Of a stretch of DNA of 60,000 nt, positions 11,430-22,224 are shown one piece after another. Origin of the DNA: Gnetum montanum (Eukaryota > Streptophyta > Gnetopsida > Gnetales > Gnetaceae); NCBI GenBank assembly GCA_015680685.1, contig MNCI01011521.1, positions 94,023 to 154,022 of the forward strand, in the 5' to 3' direction. A model generated the notes under the pieces. That model did not search any database and was not told the DNA's origin. It saw nothing but the letters and a program-made list of their open reading frames with translations. The position numbers and the translations under genes are program-made. Within the stretch, counting starts at the first letter, position 1. Each line of letters opens with the position of its first letter.

Positions 11430-11446
11430 ATGGCCCCTCTTTGTTG
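11430..11446 (-). other. Polypurine tract of element B
   Basis: The minus strand reads CAAAGAGGGGCCAT immediately before the 3' LTR, whose minus-strand start is TGAAACACC. This is the expected place and composition for the plus-strand primer. Confidence 0.6.
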
Positions 11447-13087
11447 ACGTTTGGAGTAGTGGGCCGACAAACGTCGACAAAGAATTACAAAACACCACAG
11501 CAAACATGTCATCAACATCATTCATTAGCACAAGATCGAATGTCATTTTACCATGCTTAAAAGTGTTATGAGAATAAGGTTAAGCTAGGGGAAAAGGGGT
11601 ATAGGCGATGATATGAAGATGAAATGCAAACTGTGGAAACGAAATGCAAATAGTGGATCATGATGTAAAACGTGAAGTCAACACGACTGATAGTGACCAT
11701 GGCATGAAGTAGCTTACCCTTAAAACATTGACCTTTCATAAGAATACTCATGGGAGGCTCAAAGTTGATCCAAGGATGGGCCAATTGCAAAGCTGCAGCG
11801 TTGTTGATTGATTTTATTTTTTGAGGGGAACCCTTTTTTTTGGGTTCAGCTTACCACTGAATGTTAGCTGCAAGTTGGCCATGGAGAAGATGGGATTTGT
11901 TTTGATGCATCGCATTGCATCTATAGGATAGATGTTTCCTCCCAGGGATGATTCATGTTACATTCACTTAGGCCTTTACCACACAAAAAAGACACCCCAC
12001 AAGATGAATTGTGTTACATCAACCATAGGTTCAACAGTTGATATGAAGAGAATTTCATGTGTGTCACAATGTGTATGTATAAAAGGAGTGTGAAATCATG
12101 AGTATGGGGAGGATGAGAGGATATTGGGATGAAGAAATGGATGTGCATAGGCTGTAACAAGGATGAGGGGGATGTGCACTCTTGAGTGGCTCAACCAGTC
12201 CAATCATGCACATCAAAGCAATGTGATGACTTGCTACTGCAATGAGATGCACCTTTGCACGACAACTTCCAAGGCTTCATCCTACAAACACAACTCAAAG
12301 AGGACAAGAAAATCGCAAAACGTGAAATGCAAGTGCAAATTCCAGATGTGAAGATGCTATGAAAGTGTCAAATGATGTGCCAACTGCAAATGCTCAGGAA
12401 GCCAATGAAGGTGCCAAGGCAACAATGTTGTGAGTCCTCTGAAGGTCGCACTAATGGTCAGTGCTCCAAAAAATTAATAGAATGGTAAGAGGCGATATTG
12501 CTATAAGTGCCCCAAGGGTTTCACCAATGGCAAGTGCTCAAATCAGATCAGCGACATGCCAGTTTAAAGTCCTAGCAGACCGTGATGTGCTAGTTTATAG
12601 TCCTAACATACTGTTGAATGCTAGTTTAATGTAGTAGTGGACAGTGGATGTTGTACTAGTTTAACATCATGACCCAAGGATGAGTTGTGCTAGTTTATAG
12701 TCATAGCGGATTATCTGTGCTAGTTTATAGTCGTAGCAGACTGTCTATGCCAATTTATAGTCATAGTGGATTGGTGCTTACCTTTCTTATGTAAGGTGTG
12801 ATGTTGCATGCATGGTCATGTTGTGTGCCTGCAAGATCTTGCAAAAATCAACTAGAAAGAAAACAACATCAAGAAACACCTACAGTAAATAGAGTTAAAA
12901 TGTATGAATGAAAGAAAAGTAATGCAAAAAGTGATAGTTTTAAGCCGTTCTGGGCCGTAGGCTAGTTTAAGGCCTTTTTGAGCCATGTGTTTTTATAGTT
13001 TTATGTTGTTTTTCTTATGTTTAATGTTTTTCAAATGCAATGTGTAAACTAAGTTGACGAATGTGTAAACAAAGGAAAATGCATGAT
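11447..13087 (-). other. Non-coding 3' region of element B
   Basis: About 1.6 kb between protease end and polypurine tract, where pol would be in an autonomous relative. I find no RT, RNase H or integrase motif on either strand. Short open frames here (for example 12064-12351) look accidental. It holds the seven-unit array at 12558-12772. Confidence 0.6.
12558..12772. repeat. Seven-unit 30-35 bp tandem array (GCTAGTTTATAGTCGTAGC)
   Basis: Units start at about 12558, 12589, 12620, 12655, 12689, 12719 and 12749. Each has GC(T/C)AGTTTA.AGTC.TAGC.GA followed by a variable tail. The same motif occurs in the gag coding part at 14413-14436, 15874-15898 and 15904-15927, the last two again 30 bases apart. 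Confidence 0.8.
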
Positions 13088-16000
13088 CTAAGTGAGCGGG
13101 AAAAATGTAAGTGCATAGGCTAATGCAATGTAAACAAAAGTCAAAAACACATGACAAGTGGAGGCAAAGGGTAGGCAAGCACCCACATTTTTGGCCAAGG
13201 AAAAGTCTTGGTCATGTAGTTGCTTCCTAATCGGGCGTGGATTAGGGAGTTTGTAAGGCTTAGGATCCCTTGGGAATCTATTGGCTTCAACCACTCAGTC
13301 GAGTGTGTTAGCCTTGGGTGCTACATTGATTGTTATAGGTATACCACCAAGAAACTCTTCTTCTAATACTTGCGCCATGTCTATGTTGTGGATAGTCGAA
13401 GAGGAAGCATTATCACCATGGATGATAACTTGACCACCTTCTCATGGAAGGTGGATTTCTTGGTGGATGGGAGAGGAGATGGCCCTTAGTTGGGCTAGCC
13501 AAGGCCTGCCTAGAATCATGTTAAAACTTGACATCTCCTCTATGACAATGAAATCTGCACTAGTGGGGAATTGCTCTCCTACCACAAAGGCTAAGTTGAT
13601 TGTACCCCTAATTGTGACATGTAATCCATTGAAGGATTTTAGACATGTGGTTTTGATTGACCTGATTTCATCTGCAAGGCCTAGCTTGTCGATGACAAAG
13701 TACAAGACTACATTTGTTGCTACACCATCATCAACATGTACTCTACGGATGGTACACTATCCAACACGAATGCTAATGGATAGTGGAGCTGTAGTGACCT
13801 CCCCTTGTTTGGGGTTGACTTTGGTTGCATTGTTACAAAATACTAAGGATGTTGAACTTGATTCTTCTAGTGTAGGGGGCAACATCGTTGCACGGATGGA
13901 TGCCTTGTCTGCAGGGATGTCCTCCGCAATAGGAATGGATGCCAAGATTTTGGCCAATTCTTGGTAGTAAGAAAATGAGGTCATGACAAAGTCATACAAG
14001 CTCAATGTCATGTTCTTTGGTTTGAGCATTTGTTTCACCTGGGTTAGTGCAACTACGAAGTCTTTATCATTGGCAGTTGTGTTGGCCTTAATTTCCTCCA
14101 TATGGCTTGAGAGACAAATCTCTCATGGAGGGGACTTGGGCTTGCTCTCCTTGCCTTACTTGGGGGTAGGAGCCCTAGTGTTTGGTTGTTGCTTGTTAGT
14201 TGTAGACTTTTCTTGAGCCATGGGGGTCGCAAGGCACTCACTCATCCTCTTGTGTTACCATTTGGTAGGCCTACCCAGGTTGCTAGTGGGGTTGACCCTT
14301 GAGGGAGTAGAGATTGAGACATTTCCCACTATTAGGCTTTGAGTAGGTGTGGGACCAACTCGTTGTGGCACCTTGATAATGAAAGGTTTCTTAGCAGTTG
14401 TTGTTGCATCATGCCAGTTTAACGTCTTAGTGGACGGTTGCTGTGGAACTTTGACTACAAAGGGTGTTGTGGGTGCCCGAGGTGGCACTTTAATAACAAA
14501 AGGAGGCCTCTTGCTTGTGGAAGCAAAGGGGACCCTTGCCTTCCTAGGAGGCACACGGATCATAAAAGGTTGTTGCATAGGTTTAGCCTTACCACCTATA
14601 CTAATGGAATTTATGACATAGAAGGCATCATCTATGTTGGATTGATTCACCGTGTTGATCACCAGTTGGTCACGTTCTATCATTCTCTCCAAGTCATCCT
14701 ACAAAGCATGACAGTTGTCTGTGCTATGACCAACCAATTGGTGGTAATGACAGTATTGGTCTAGCTTGAAGTGTTGTGGAACTGGGGGCTCATTTGGCAC
14801 TGCTAAAGTGGGGTTCCTTAATAGTTCGTAGTACCTATCATGTTTTTGACAGGTAATTGTCAATATGTGTTTGTGTTGGATTTTCCCAGCTTTCAAGAGT
14901 TACTCTAGTAGTTCAGAGGGTTGCACTAGTAGTGGTGTATACTTTGAGTGGTCCTTGCACTGAAAGTTGGGCCTTGGGATAGCCCCTATCAATGTAGGTG
15001 AGTTGGTGCCAAAATTGGTGGTTTTGTCAGCTGGGGCCTTCAACTCCTTAGCTATCGGGCCCCAATTGGTTGCTTTTTTGCTTGTGGCTACTATTAGCAC
15101 TATTGTGTTTTGCTTACAAGCATGTTGGTTTCTATAGGCCACATAGGCTAGATCATTGCTAGCTTGCGCTGCTTCCTCTATGCCTTTTGTTTGGGCAAAG
15201 GCTTGGCTAAGAGACTTCTAGGCTAGATAATATAGTTTGGACTTGATGAAGTGATTCACTGCACCTTTGAAGATAGCTAGTAGATGTGTCTCCGCTAAGG
15301 GTTCATGCATTTCACTCAATGCAACATTCCAACGTTGGAGGAATTTTGACATGGGCTCTAGAGGCCCCTACTTAACTTACATCAGCTAGTCGAGGGTTGC
15401 TTCAGACTTTAGGTTGTACCTAAAGTGCGTCACAAACTTTCTTATGAGATCCTCCAAAGAGGAGATTGAGGCGTTGGGTAACACACGATACCAGTCTAAG
15501 GCCTTGCCCGTGAGTGACATGGGGAAGACACGTATGATGGCATGTGTCCAAGCATGAAGGAGTAGGCATTTAGATTGAAATGTGACCAAGTGTACATTGG
15601 GATCCTCTTCTCTGTTGTACATGGTAAATTGAGGTAGTTGGGCCCTAGTTGGAAGAGTTAGGGATGGTACCATAGGACTTATGGGGTCATCTCCATAGAA
15701 TTCCACCACCTTGATGGTGTCGAAGGAGGTAGCCTTAAGTTAGTTGATCTCCTCTGTTAAGTTTTGGATTAGTTAGAATGCTTGATCCAAGCTTGGGGAT
15801 GTGCCAGCCAGTTGCATTGGCTGGGCTTGTGTTGGTTGGATCGTATGGGGTTGAATTGTTGGTTGTGGAGTCTGCCAATTTAATGTCGTAGCGAACAGGT
15901 GTTGCTAGTTTAATGTCGTAGCAGACAATTGTTGATGTATTGGTTGAGTGATGGGTGCAGTAATTGGAGTGGGCCACACATGGGTGGGTTCGACAAACAT

Positions 16001-16260
16001 CATAGACACCGATGAGACAGGCAGGATGTAGGATGCCCAAATTGTTTAAGGCTGGGAGGTGGCCCCTGCATGAGCATAGTGTTGGGAAAATGCATTAGTT
16101 GCTTGCGAGGAAGGCTAAATTGGCATGGTCACTATCTTGGAGGGGATGGGTGGACAAAACCAAGGAGGGGCTGTACTAGGGAGTGGTTGTTGGAAGATGG
16201 TGTGGAGGGGGCTCTCATGCTCAGAGTGGGTCTCAAACTCATCTTCCTCCTTCTGTGAGG
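13088..16260 (-). pseudogene. gag-pro: Gag-protease pseudogene of element B
   Basis: One minus-strand frame runs from about 16260 to 13088 with only a few stops, about 1050 codons. Near 15700-15390 is the capsid core: GDDPISPMVPSL, RAQLPQFTMYN, then LTGKALDWYRVLPNASISS and LIRKFVTHF. Around 14780-14700 is a knuckle-like CHYHQLVGHSTDNCHAL. Next come repeated PF(V/I)IKVP.R segments between about 14620 and 14340. The aspartic protease follows at about 13760-13450: VDDGVATNVV is the active-site loop, and FNMILGRPWL the conserved LGRPW strand, as in Tat/Ogre proteins. Shortly after, VEANRFPRDPKPYKLPNPR follows at about 13290. The start codon is not certain. Pol is absent. Confidence 0.78.
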
Positions 16261-16989
16261 CTTCCTCATAGGTTGTCCTTACATCATGATTTTTTTCATA
16301 GATAAGTTAGGACAACAACTAGTGGTAGAAGTCCGTGAGTGGAATTATGTCAAATAAGGAGGGGTTGTACTCCCGTCCATACTAGTGGACTCATTTGTAG
16401 TCCTGTTTTACCTCTAAATCGGGATAATCCACTCATAGTCCTGCTTGGATTTTTTCATAAACAAAATTGTATTGTTTGTGGCTTAATGCGGCATGCTCTG
16501 GCTAGATTGTGGTATCAAATGTATTATACACGAACATGGAAGGTTGATCTAGATTCATATTCACAGATCAAGTTGTGAGAGTTGCTAGTTGCAGAAAATG
16601 GCTAACTTTGAAAACAGCAGAAAAATGACTAAGTTTGTCAGTAGTAGGGAAATGGCCAAGTATAGAAATATAGAAAATGGCTAAGTGTAACAATGCAAAA
16701 AAAAAATGCTAAGTATGAAAATGAGAAAAAATGCTAAGTATGACAATCACTAAAAAAACCAACTCTGGTGTAGCATAACATGGTGTTACACTGTAGTGTC
16801 GGGTATTGCACTGTAGCACTACACTGCATTGTAGCACCGCAGTATGCTACGCTATGCTACACTACACAGTGTATGCCTGCTATGCTGCACCTTGTACCAC
16901 CCTAATATGCTGCATGTGGTGCAACTACTACGTTATACAGAACAAGTCATAAAAGTTAAAAATGATACTTGACACAAAATTAGATCTGG
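16261..16989 (-). other. Leader of element B
   Basis: Untranslated leader between primer site and gag. It contains repeated AAATGGCTAAGT-type words (16600-16760) and a patch of GCTACGCTATGCTACACTAC-like short repeats at about 16790-16900 that echoes the LTR array. No gene is seen; a 79-codon + strand frame at 16339 is not recognisable. Confidence 0.45.
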
Positions 16990-17007
16990 GCCCTTCTTTT
17001 AGCACCA
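16990..17007 (-). other. Primer binding site of element B
   Basis: The minus strand reads TGGTGCTAAAAGAAGGGC five bases inside the 5' LTR. It resembles the primer site of element A at 1643-1660, so the two families probably use the same tRNA. Confidence 0.65.
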
Positions 17008-17012
17008 AAAAC

Positions 17013-18511
17013 TGTAGTGACAAAAAACATCGATGCTTGGAAACACTGAGAGGTCTTTGGATGCATAGCCTAACCCTGGATTCACACGAGGATCATGCTG
17101 AAGAAAATGGATTCAGGGTGCCCTAAACGATCTGGTCAATCAAACAGGGACTTAACTGATGTATAATAACCCTTTTGCAAACAATGATTTTAAATAGAAC
17201 ACCTAGTGGTTAAATAAAAGAAAATGTAATGTGCACAGTAGTAGAAACGTGCTAAAGCACGTAATGGAACAATGGACACGATTGAATGCTTAACAATGCC
17301 AAAAAATAAATGCTATAATCAGACAAAAAGAGAGTTTGTATAGGAAGATGCACCACCTCGGAAAAAGGGTACACGTATACAGAGTGTACAATAGGCATAG
17401 TAGGAGCACACTCATAGCCTCGGTGGGGTTGGGCTATGAAATTTGGTGCTCACTATGATAAATTGTGCCTACTAGGTCGGTAGTCACGGTGTACTGTGCG
17501 ATGTTCCACTAGGCTACAATGGGGCTGCAGTATACCATGTGGTGTAGTTGTGCCTCTATGTTGATGTGGTGTGCTCTAGGTCTCGTTCGTCCACGGAGCT
17601 AAGTGCCAAGATGCCAAAATGCCAAATGCTAAAATGGAAGTGCCAACTACCTTACTAGTGAAGAAATGGAAGCCTCCCTCTTTCTCTTTTTTTTTCTTTT
17701 TTCAAAAGAGGGCGGAGGGGCATTTATAGGGCTAGGATTAGCCCAAAATGCATATCAAGTGCCACGTGGCAGTGCAGTGGGTGGGACCATGTTGTTTGCT
17801 ACACTCGTCCCATGTTACACATGGGACACAGAACACTGATTGTTACTGTCTACTGTCCTTTTCCTATGTTACACGTGGGACACGAGACACTGGATGCAAT
17901 GTTGGACATGGTGCTATGCTGCAGTGGACATGGTGCTATGCTGCAGTAGACATGGGTGTTACGTAGTGTAACTGGGTATTATGTAGCGTAACAGTATGTT
18001 ATGTTGTGTAACAGGATGTAACAGGGTGTTACGTAGCGTAACATTGTTACATAGTGTTACGAAGCGTAACAATGTATTACACAGTGTAACAGGGTGTTAT
18101 GCAGCGTAACAATGTTACATAGTCTTACGAAGCATAAAAATGTATTAAGCAGTGTAACAGGGTGTTACGTAGATTAATAGGATGTTACGCAGCCTAACAG
18201 TGTGTTACGTAGTGTTACGAAGCGTACCAGTGTGTTACATAGCGTAGTAGGGTGTTACGCTATGCTATGCTATGCAGCGTAATAGGGTGTTACGTTATGT
18301 TATGCTACGCAGCGTAACAGTGTGCTACGCTACGCAGCGTAACAGGGTGTAGAAAGTGCCATCTTTTTGACACTTAAAGAAATTTTGCAAATCTTGCAGT
18401 TGGAGCTGACTACACTCAACACTTGAAAAAATATGGGCAAAGTGCCATCATTTTGACACTTAGCCATATTTGCAATCATGATGCCAAGACCCGAAATTTT
18501 GTGGTGTTTCA
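17013..18511 (-). repeat. 5' LTR of element B
   Basis: A 1499-bp copy of the LTR at 10136. The + strand starts TGTAGTGACAAAAAACATCG and ends GTGGTGTTTCA. The reverse-strand TATA (ATTTATAG) is at 17722-17729, beside a conserved hairpin GGGCTAGGATTAGCCC. The surplus over the 3' LTR lies almost wholly in the repeat array. Confidence 0.88.
17947..18352. repeat. Expanded palindromic array, 5' LTR of B
   Basis: About 400 bp of GGTGTTACGTAGCGTAACA-type units, nearly twice the length of the array in the other LTR. Subfamilies with GTTACGAAGCGTAAC and GTTACGCTATGCTATGC variants are intermixed. It lies in U3, upstream of the TATA at 17722 on the minus strand. Confidence 0.85.
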
Positions 18512-19150
18512 AGCATAATGTTATTATCAAGGTTGTAATCGAATATTATCCACAAGGTAATGGTTTGGCTAAGTCCACCAATAAAATTATATTAGATGGA
18601 ATTAAGAAAACGATAGCCCAAAATCCACAAACTTGGCATGAACAATTAAAATGGGTAGTTTGGGTAGATAGAATTCATTATAAAGGATCGATCTACACCA
18701 TATGATTTAGTTTATGGAAAAGAACCAATATTGCCAATAAATCTGCAAATCCCTACATATCAGTTTTTCTTGGACTATTTACTAACTAATGAACATTTAA
18801 TATCATGTACATATGATATTTGGAATGTAGAGCTCAAAAGGGTCAAAGTAATCAAAAATTTATTTAGTCATCAACAAATTGTTAAGAAATGGTTTGATAA
18901 CAAATATGCAACCAAAGTGTTTCAAGTAGGTGACCTAGTCCTTGAGAGAGATAGAGCATTTGGTCAAACTGGCTCTCAAACTAAGTTTTCTCCTAGGTGG
19001 TTAGGTCTATTCCAAGTTACAAATGTCATTGGCCCCAATGTTTACAAAATTGCTAATTTGCAAAGATATAAAATAAATAGGAATTTTAATGCATTTTATC
19101 TAAAGAATTTCTACTTAGGTGCCCTTCATGGACACCTAGTAAATCCCTAG
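18512..19150 (+). pseudogene. pol: Integrase, core end and C-terminal part (element A)
   Basis: The resumed integrase of element A, beginning in the AGCAT duplication. YYPQGNGLAKSTNKIILDGI carries the PxxNG signature, with the position of the catalytic glutamate occupied by K in LAKSTN (normally AEST). WHEQLKWVVWVDR and, after a frameshift, a PINLQIP-type stretch follow. The C-terminal part has FQVGDLVLERD and FSPRWLGLFQVTNVIGPNVYKI, the GPF/Y module of Ty3 integrases, and ends NFYLG. The Glu to Lys change, the frameshift and the interruption leave it inactive. Confidence 0.82.
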
Positions 19151-20564
19151 TTTCATGCTTTCTTCCCCTTCACCATGCATTTCATTTTTATATAGTTGCA
19201 TTTGCATATTTTCTTTGTATTTCCATCATTTTCTCATGCATGTTTAAGTCTAACATCTTTTTTTACCATATTGGTTTTGGTTTATTTATTCTTTTCAACA
19301 TGATTTTAATTATCATTATGATCATTTGAGTTACTAAGCATTGGGTCATCATAACACCATTTGAAAATAATGCAAGTATAATGATTTATATAATATATCA
19401 TATTACTATTATATAAAATCTTCTTTATATGATATATTTCAATAATGCTATGATTCTTCCCAATCTATTTCAAGGTTTTGGTTTTGTTAGTTATGTTGGA
19501 TTATCGAGGATAGGATTTATGTTGACTTATCATGTTATCATCATGATCATGTGAATGTAAGATATTTGATGTTGGAGAATGGTTAGCTACAATCACTAAG
19601 TGACCTTTAAAAATTCCATTTTCCCTCTTATAAGCCCCAGCTCTCAAGTGTGACAATCCATGGCTATCATGTGAGCAACAAGGTGAAGTGTGTTCTTCTC
19701 CACTTGAGAACCTTAGCCACCCAAGAGACCTACTATGATGCCATCTAGATTATAATTAAAAGGCACATACATGATGGTTGAACTACACCATGAGAAAAGT
19801 TTCCACAATGACCATGTTCTTTGGTAGTGTAGCTAATTGGCCATACTCATGTTGGAATTCCTACCTTAAGAATGAAGTGCACCATGGGCAAAGTTTCCTA
19901 AAAAAGATGGATGAGGACCATGCTCATTAGCAGTGTAATAAGTTCTTGAATGTGATAGGGTCTAGTAGCAATCCTCACCCTAGCCTACATTCCCCTTTTC
20001 AAACCTATTTTCCCAAAATTCAAAAAAAAAAAAGAGAAAAAATCTAAACGTTATGGCTAGATATGATTTAAGAGAAGCATGTTCTCTTCATTAAGTTTGG
20101 CATAAATCTTGTGCTCAAAGTAGTCCTTGTGCTAATTTCTTTTATTTAAGAGATAATTGGGAATGAAATCTTAATTATGAATAACCAATATGTGTGTGTG
20201 CGCGCGTGCATATAAGCTTATGATCTATAGGGTTATATCTTGATTAAATGAGGTGGTGTGGCAAAGGTGGCCCATGTTTAGTACTCTCTTGATTATGTGA
20301 TTATTAAAATGGTATATCCCTCTTTCAGATAAGCTTATTATCTATAAGGTTATATCTTGATTAAACAAGATGGTGTGGCAAGGGTGGACCATGTTTAGTA
20401 CTCTCTTGATTATGTGATTATTAAAATGGTATATCCCTCTTTCAAATTTTAGTTTGTCATTGTTTTGAGATCTTTTGATTCCTTGTATTTTTCACTCCCC
20501 TTTTAAAATTTCTATGGTTTTTCTAGTCTTGCACTTGCATGCTATTTAAATTTGGGTGGCTAAA
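19151..20564 (+). other. 3' untranslated region of element A
   Basis: No gene is seen between the integrase stop and the 3' LTR. It contains a TG/CG microsatellite at about 20190-20209, the 117-bp tandem duplication, and a weak polypurine-like TTTGGGTGGCTAAA directly before the LTR start at 20565. Confidence 0.55.
20212..20445 (+). repeat. 117-bp tandem duplication
   Basis: Two adjacent copies start with ATAAGCTTAT at 20212 and 20329 and share, for example, TTTAGTACTCTCTTGATTAT. They differ at only a few sites, so the duplication is younger than element A itself. Confidence 0.9.
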
Positions 20565-22224
20565 TGTTGATGTCAACTTTTCCATGCTAAGCAAGAGGCC
20601 ATGACAAATAAGTTTTATCCCATGAAAGGTAAAATCCTATAGGTTTTAACCTGTGCAAATTATTCACGTAGTATCAAAGCTAAAGCAAAGGATTAAAAAT
20701 ATATTATGATGTTTTATAAATAACGAATTCTGTTAAATCATAGCCAAATCCATGAGGCCTTTCAAAAGCTAGCAATTAATTAGCTAAAAACTAAAGAAAG
20801 GATACACTATCGAACATTAAAGGTAAGTAAATCAAAGCTTGCATGATAATTCATTTATGATAAAAATTCAAATTCCAATACAAGCCATGTAACTACTTTT
20901 TAGGTTCCTTCTTTCTCATAATGGTAATAGCTCATGTGGGTAGACTACCTAAAAATTCTTGAACTATGTTCGCTGCTACACATAACAGTAATTTTAATGG
21001 TGCATGGTTTTGGTGATCCCTTTAGTCTTTTCAACAAAGACTTCTAGCTAAAGAGTGTTTACTTATGTATGTCGTTATGGAAATTTCCCGTCATTGTAAC
21101 ATTTGAGAATCTATAGTTGGGCGTGATTACCTGCCATTTTTGTAGCTGCACATTCTTACAATCATTATGTTTTCCCATGTTGTAGTAACTACCATTTGAT
21201 CTACATTTGCAATGATGCAACTTGTCATTTCTACATGTGATTGGTGAGTGCTACAATTTTCAGCATGGGTGGTGGCCATCGAGGCATTGGTTTTACGTTT
21301 TCACACTACTATCATCGATTATGCATGGGTGGTGGTTCTTGATGCACATTGGTCTGGTTGAAGGTAGAAGAAGGTGAGGGGATAGACAAGCCCTTATAAA
21401 TCCCTAAGGCCATAGGCACAAAGGAGGGATAGACAAGGAATCAATGATAGTCAGCAACGACACCAAGCAGTAGCAGCAAGCAACAGAAGCAAACAACAAC
21501 ACTGAGCAACAATGGGCAAGCAAGCTACGATAGTGGGGTTTTCTCATTTACAGACCTTAGAGAACATCAAAGACCAAAGAGAGCCTTGCAGATGCCTAAC
21601 TAGAAAGACCATGAAGTTTCTAAGAACCAAAGGTGATGTGCTTTCACAAGCATAGGTAAAAAAGGTCACACTACAACCATCTATTTTCAAATTGCATCAT
21701 CACTCTATTTAGAGCTAAGTCATTTGTCTTTAATATTTCTACAACTATTTGATTTCAATATCTCTATGTCAAAGCATGTTTTTTATTGTTAAACATTTGT
21801 TGAAAGGACATTTTGAATTAAAGTTCCTATTAGCATTTTTTGTTTTAAAATTTGCAATTATTTTCAAGTTTCTTTTTACTTGGGCTTGTTTCAGAATTGG
21901 ACCGTTTACTTTTCTTGCCAAGTTTAAAGCCTAAAAGGTCATTTTAAATTTTTTCTTCAAAGGTCATTGGAACATCTGTCTCTAAGTAGGCATTTCTGAT
22001 AAGATACTACCTATATTTGGGGTTCTATACTTACTAAAATTTCAAAATTTACATATAGTTTGTTTAATAAGTAGTTATTTTACTATTCTCATATCAAGTT
22101 TTAAAATTTAAGATAGTTATTCGATTTAAATTTTTTTCCCAATTTTCCAGTTTGATTTACCTTTTTGAATGTTACATTACGCTTTCCAATTGAGATAACT
22201 CTTAGGTTCCCGTACCCATAAGCT
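20565..22224 (+). repeat. 3' LTR of element A (3' end truncated)
   Basis: It starts TGTTGATGTC and follows the 5' LTR from 20730 onward to CCCATAAG at about 22220. It then diverges, lacking the last roughly 70 bases (including the ACATCAACA end). It has a TATA at 21394-21401. The truncation hides any target duplication for element A. Confidence 0.82.

Larger units (their letters stand above)
10136..18511 (-). mobile_element. Non-autonomous LTR element B (gag-protease only)
   Basis: An 8.4-kb element inserted in the integrase of element A. Two related LTRs (10136-11429 and 17013-18511) begin with TGTAG and end with GTGTTTCA on the + strand. They are flanked by a perfect 5-bp duplication AGCAT (10131-10135 and 18512-18516). 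The coding strand is minus: primer site beside the right LTR, purine tract beside the left LTR, gag then protease leftwards. There is no RT, RNase H or integrase between 13088 and 11430, so it must have been mobilised in trans. Its primer site resembles that of element A, and its protease is of Tat/Ogre style. Confidence 0.88.

Noticed and set aside
13467-14764. Plus-strand frames of 77-166 codons
   Set aside because: They are shadows antisense to the gag-protease of element B; motifs are on the minus strand.
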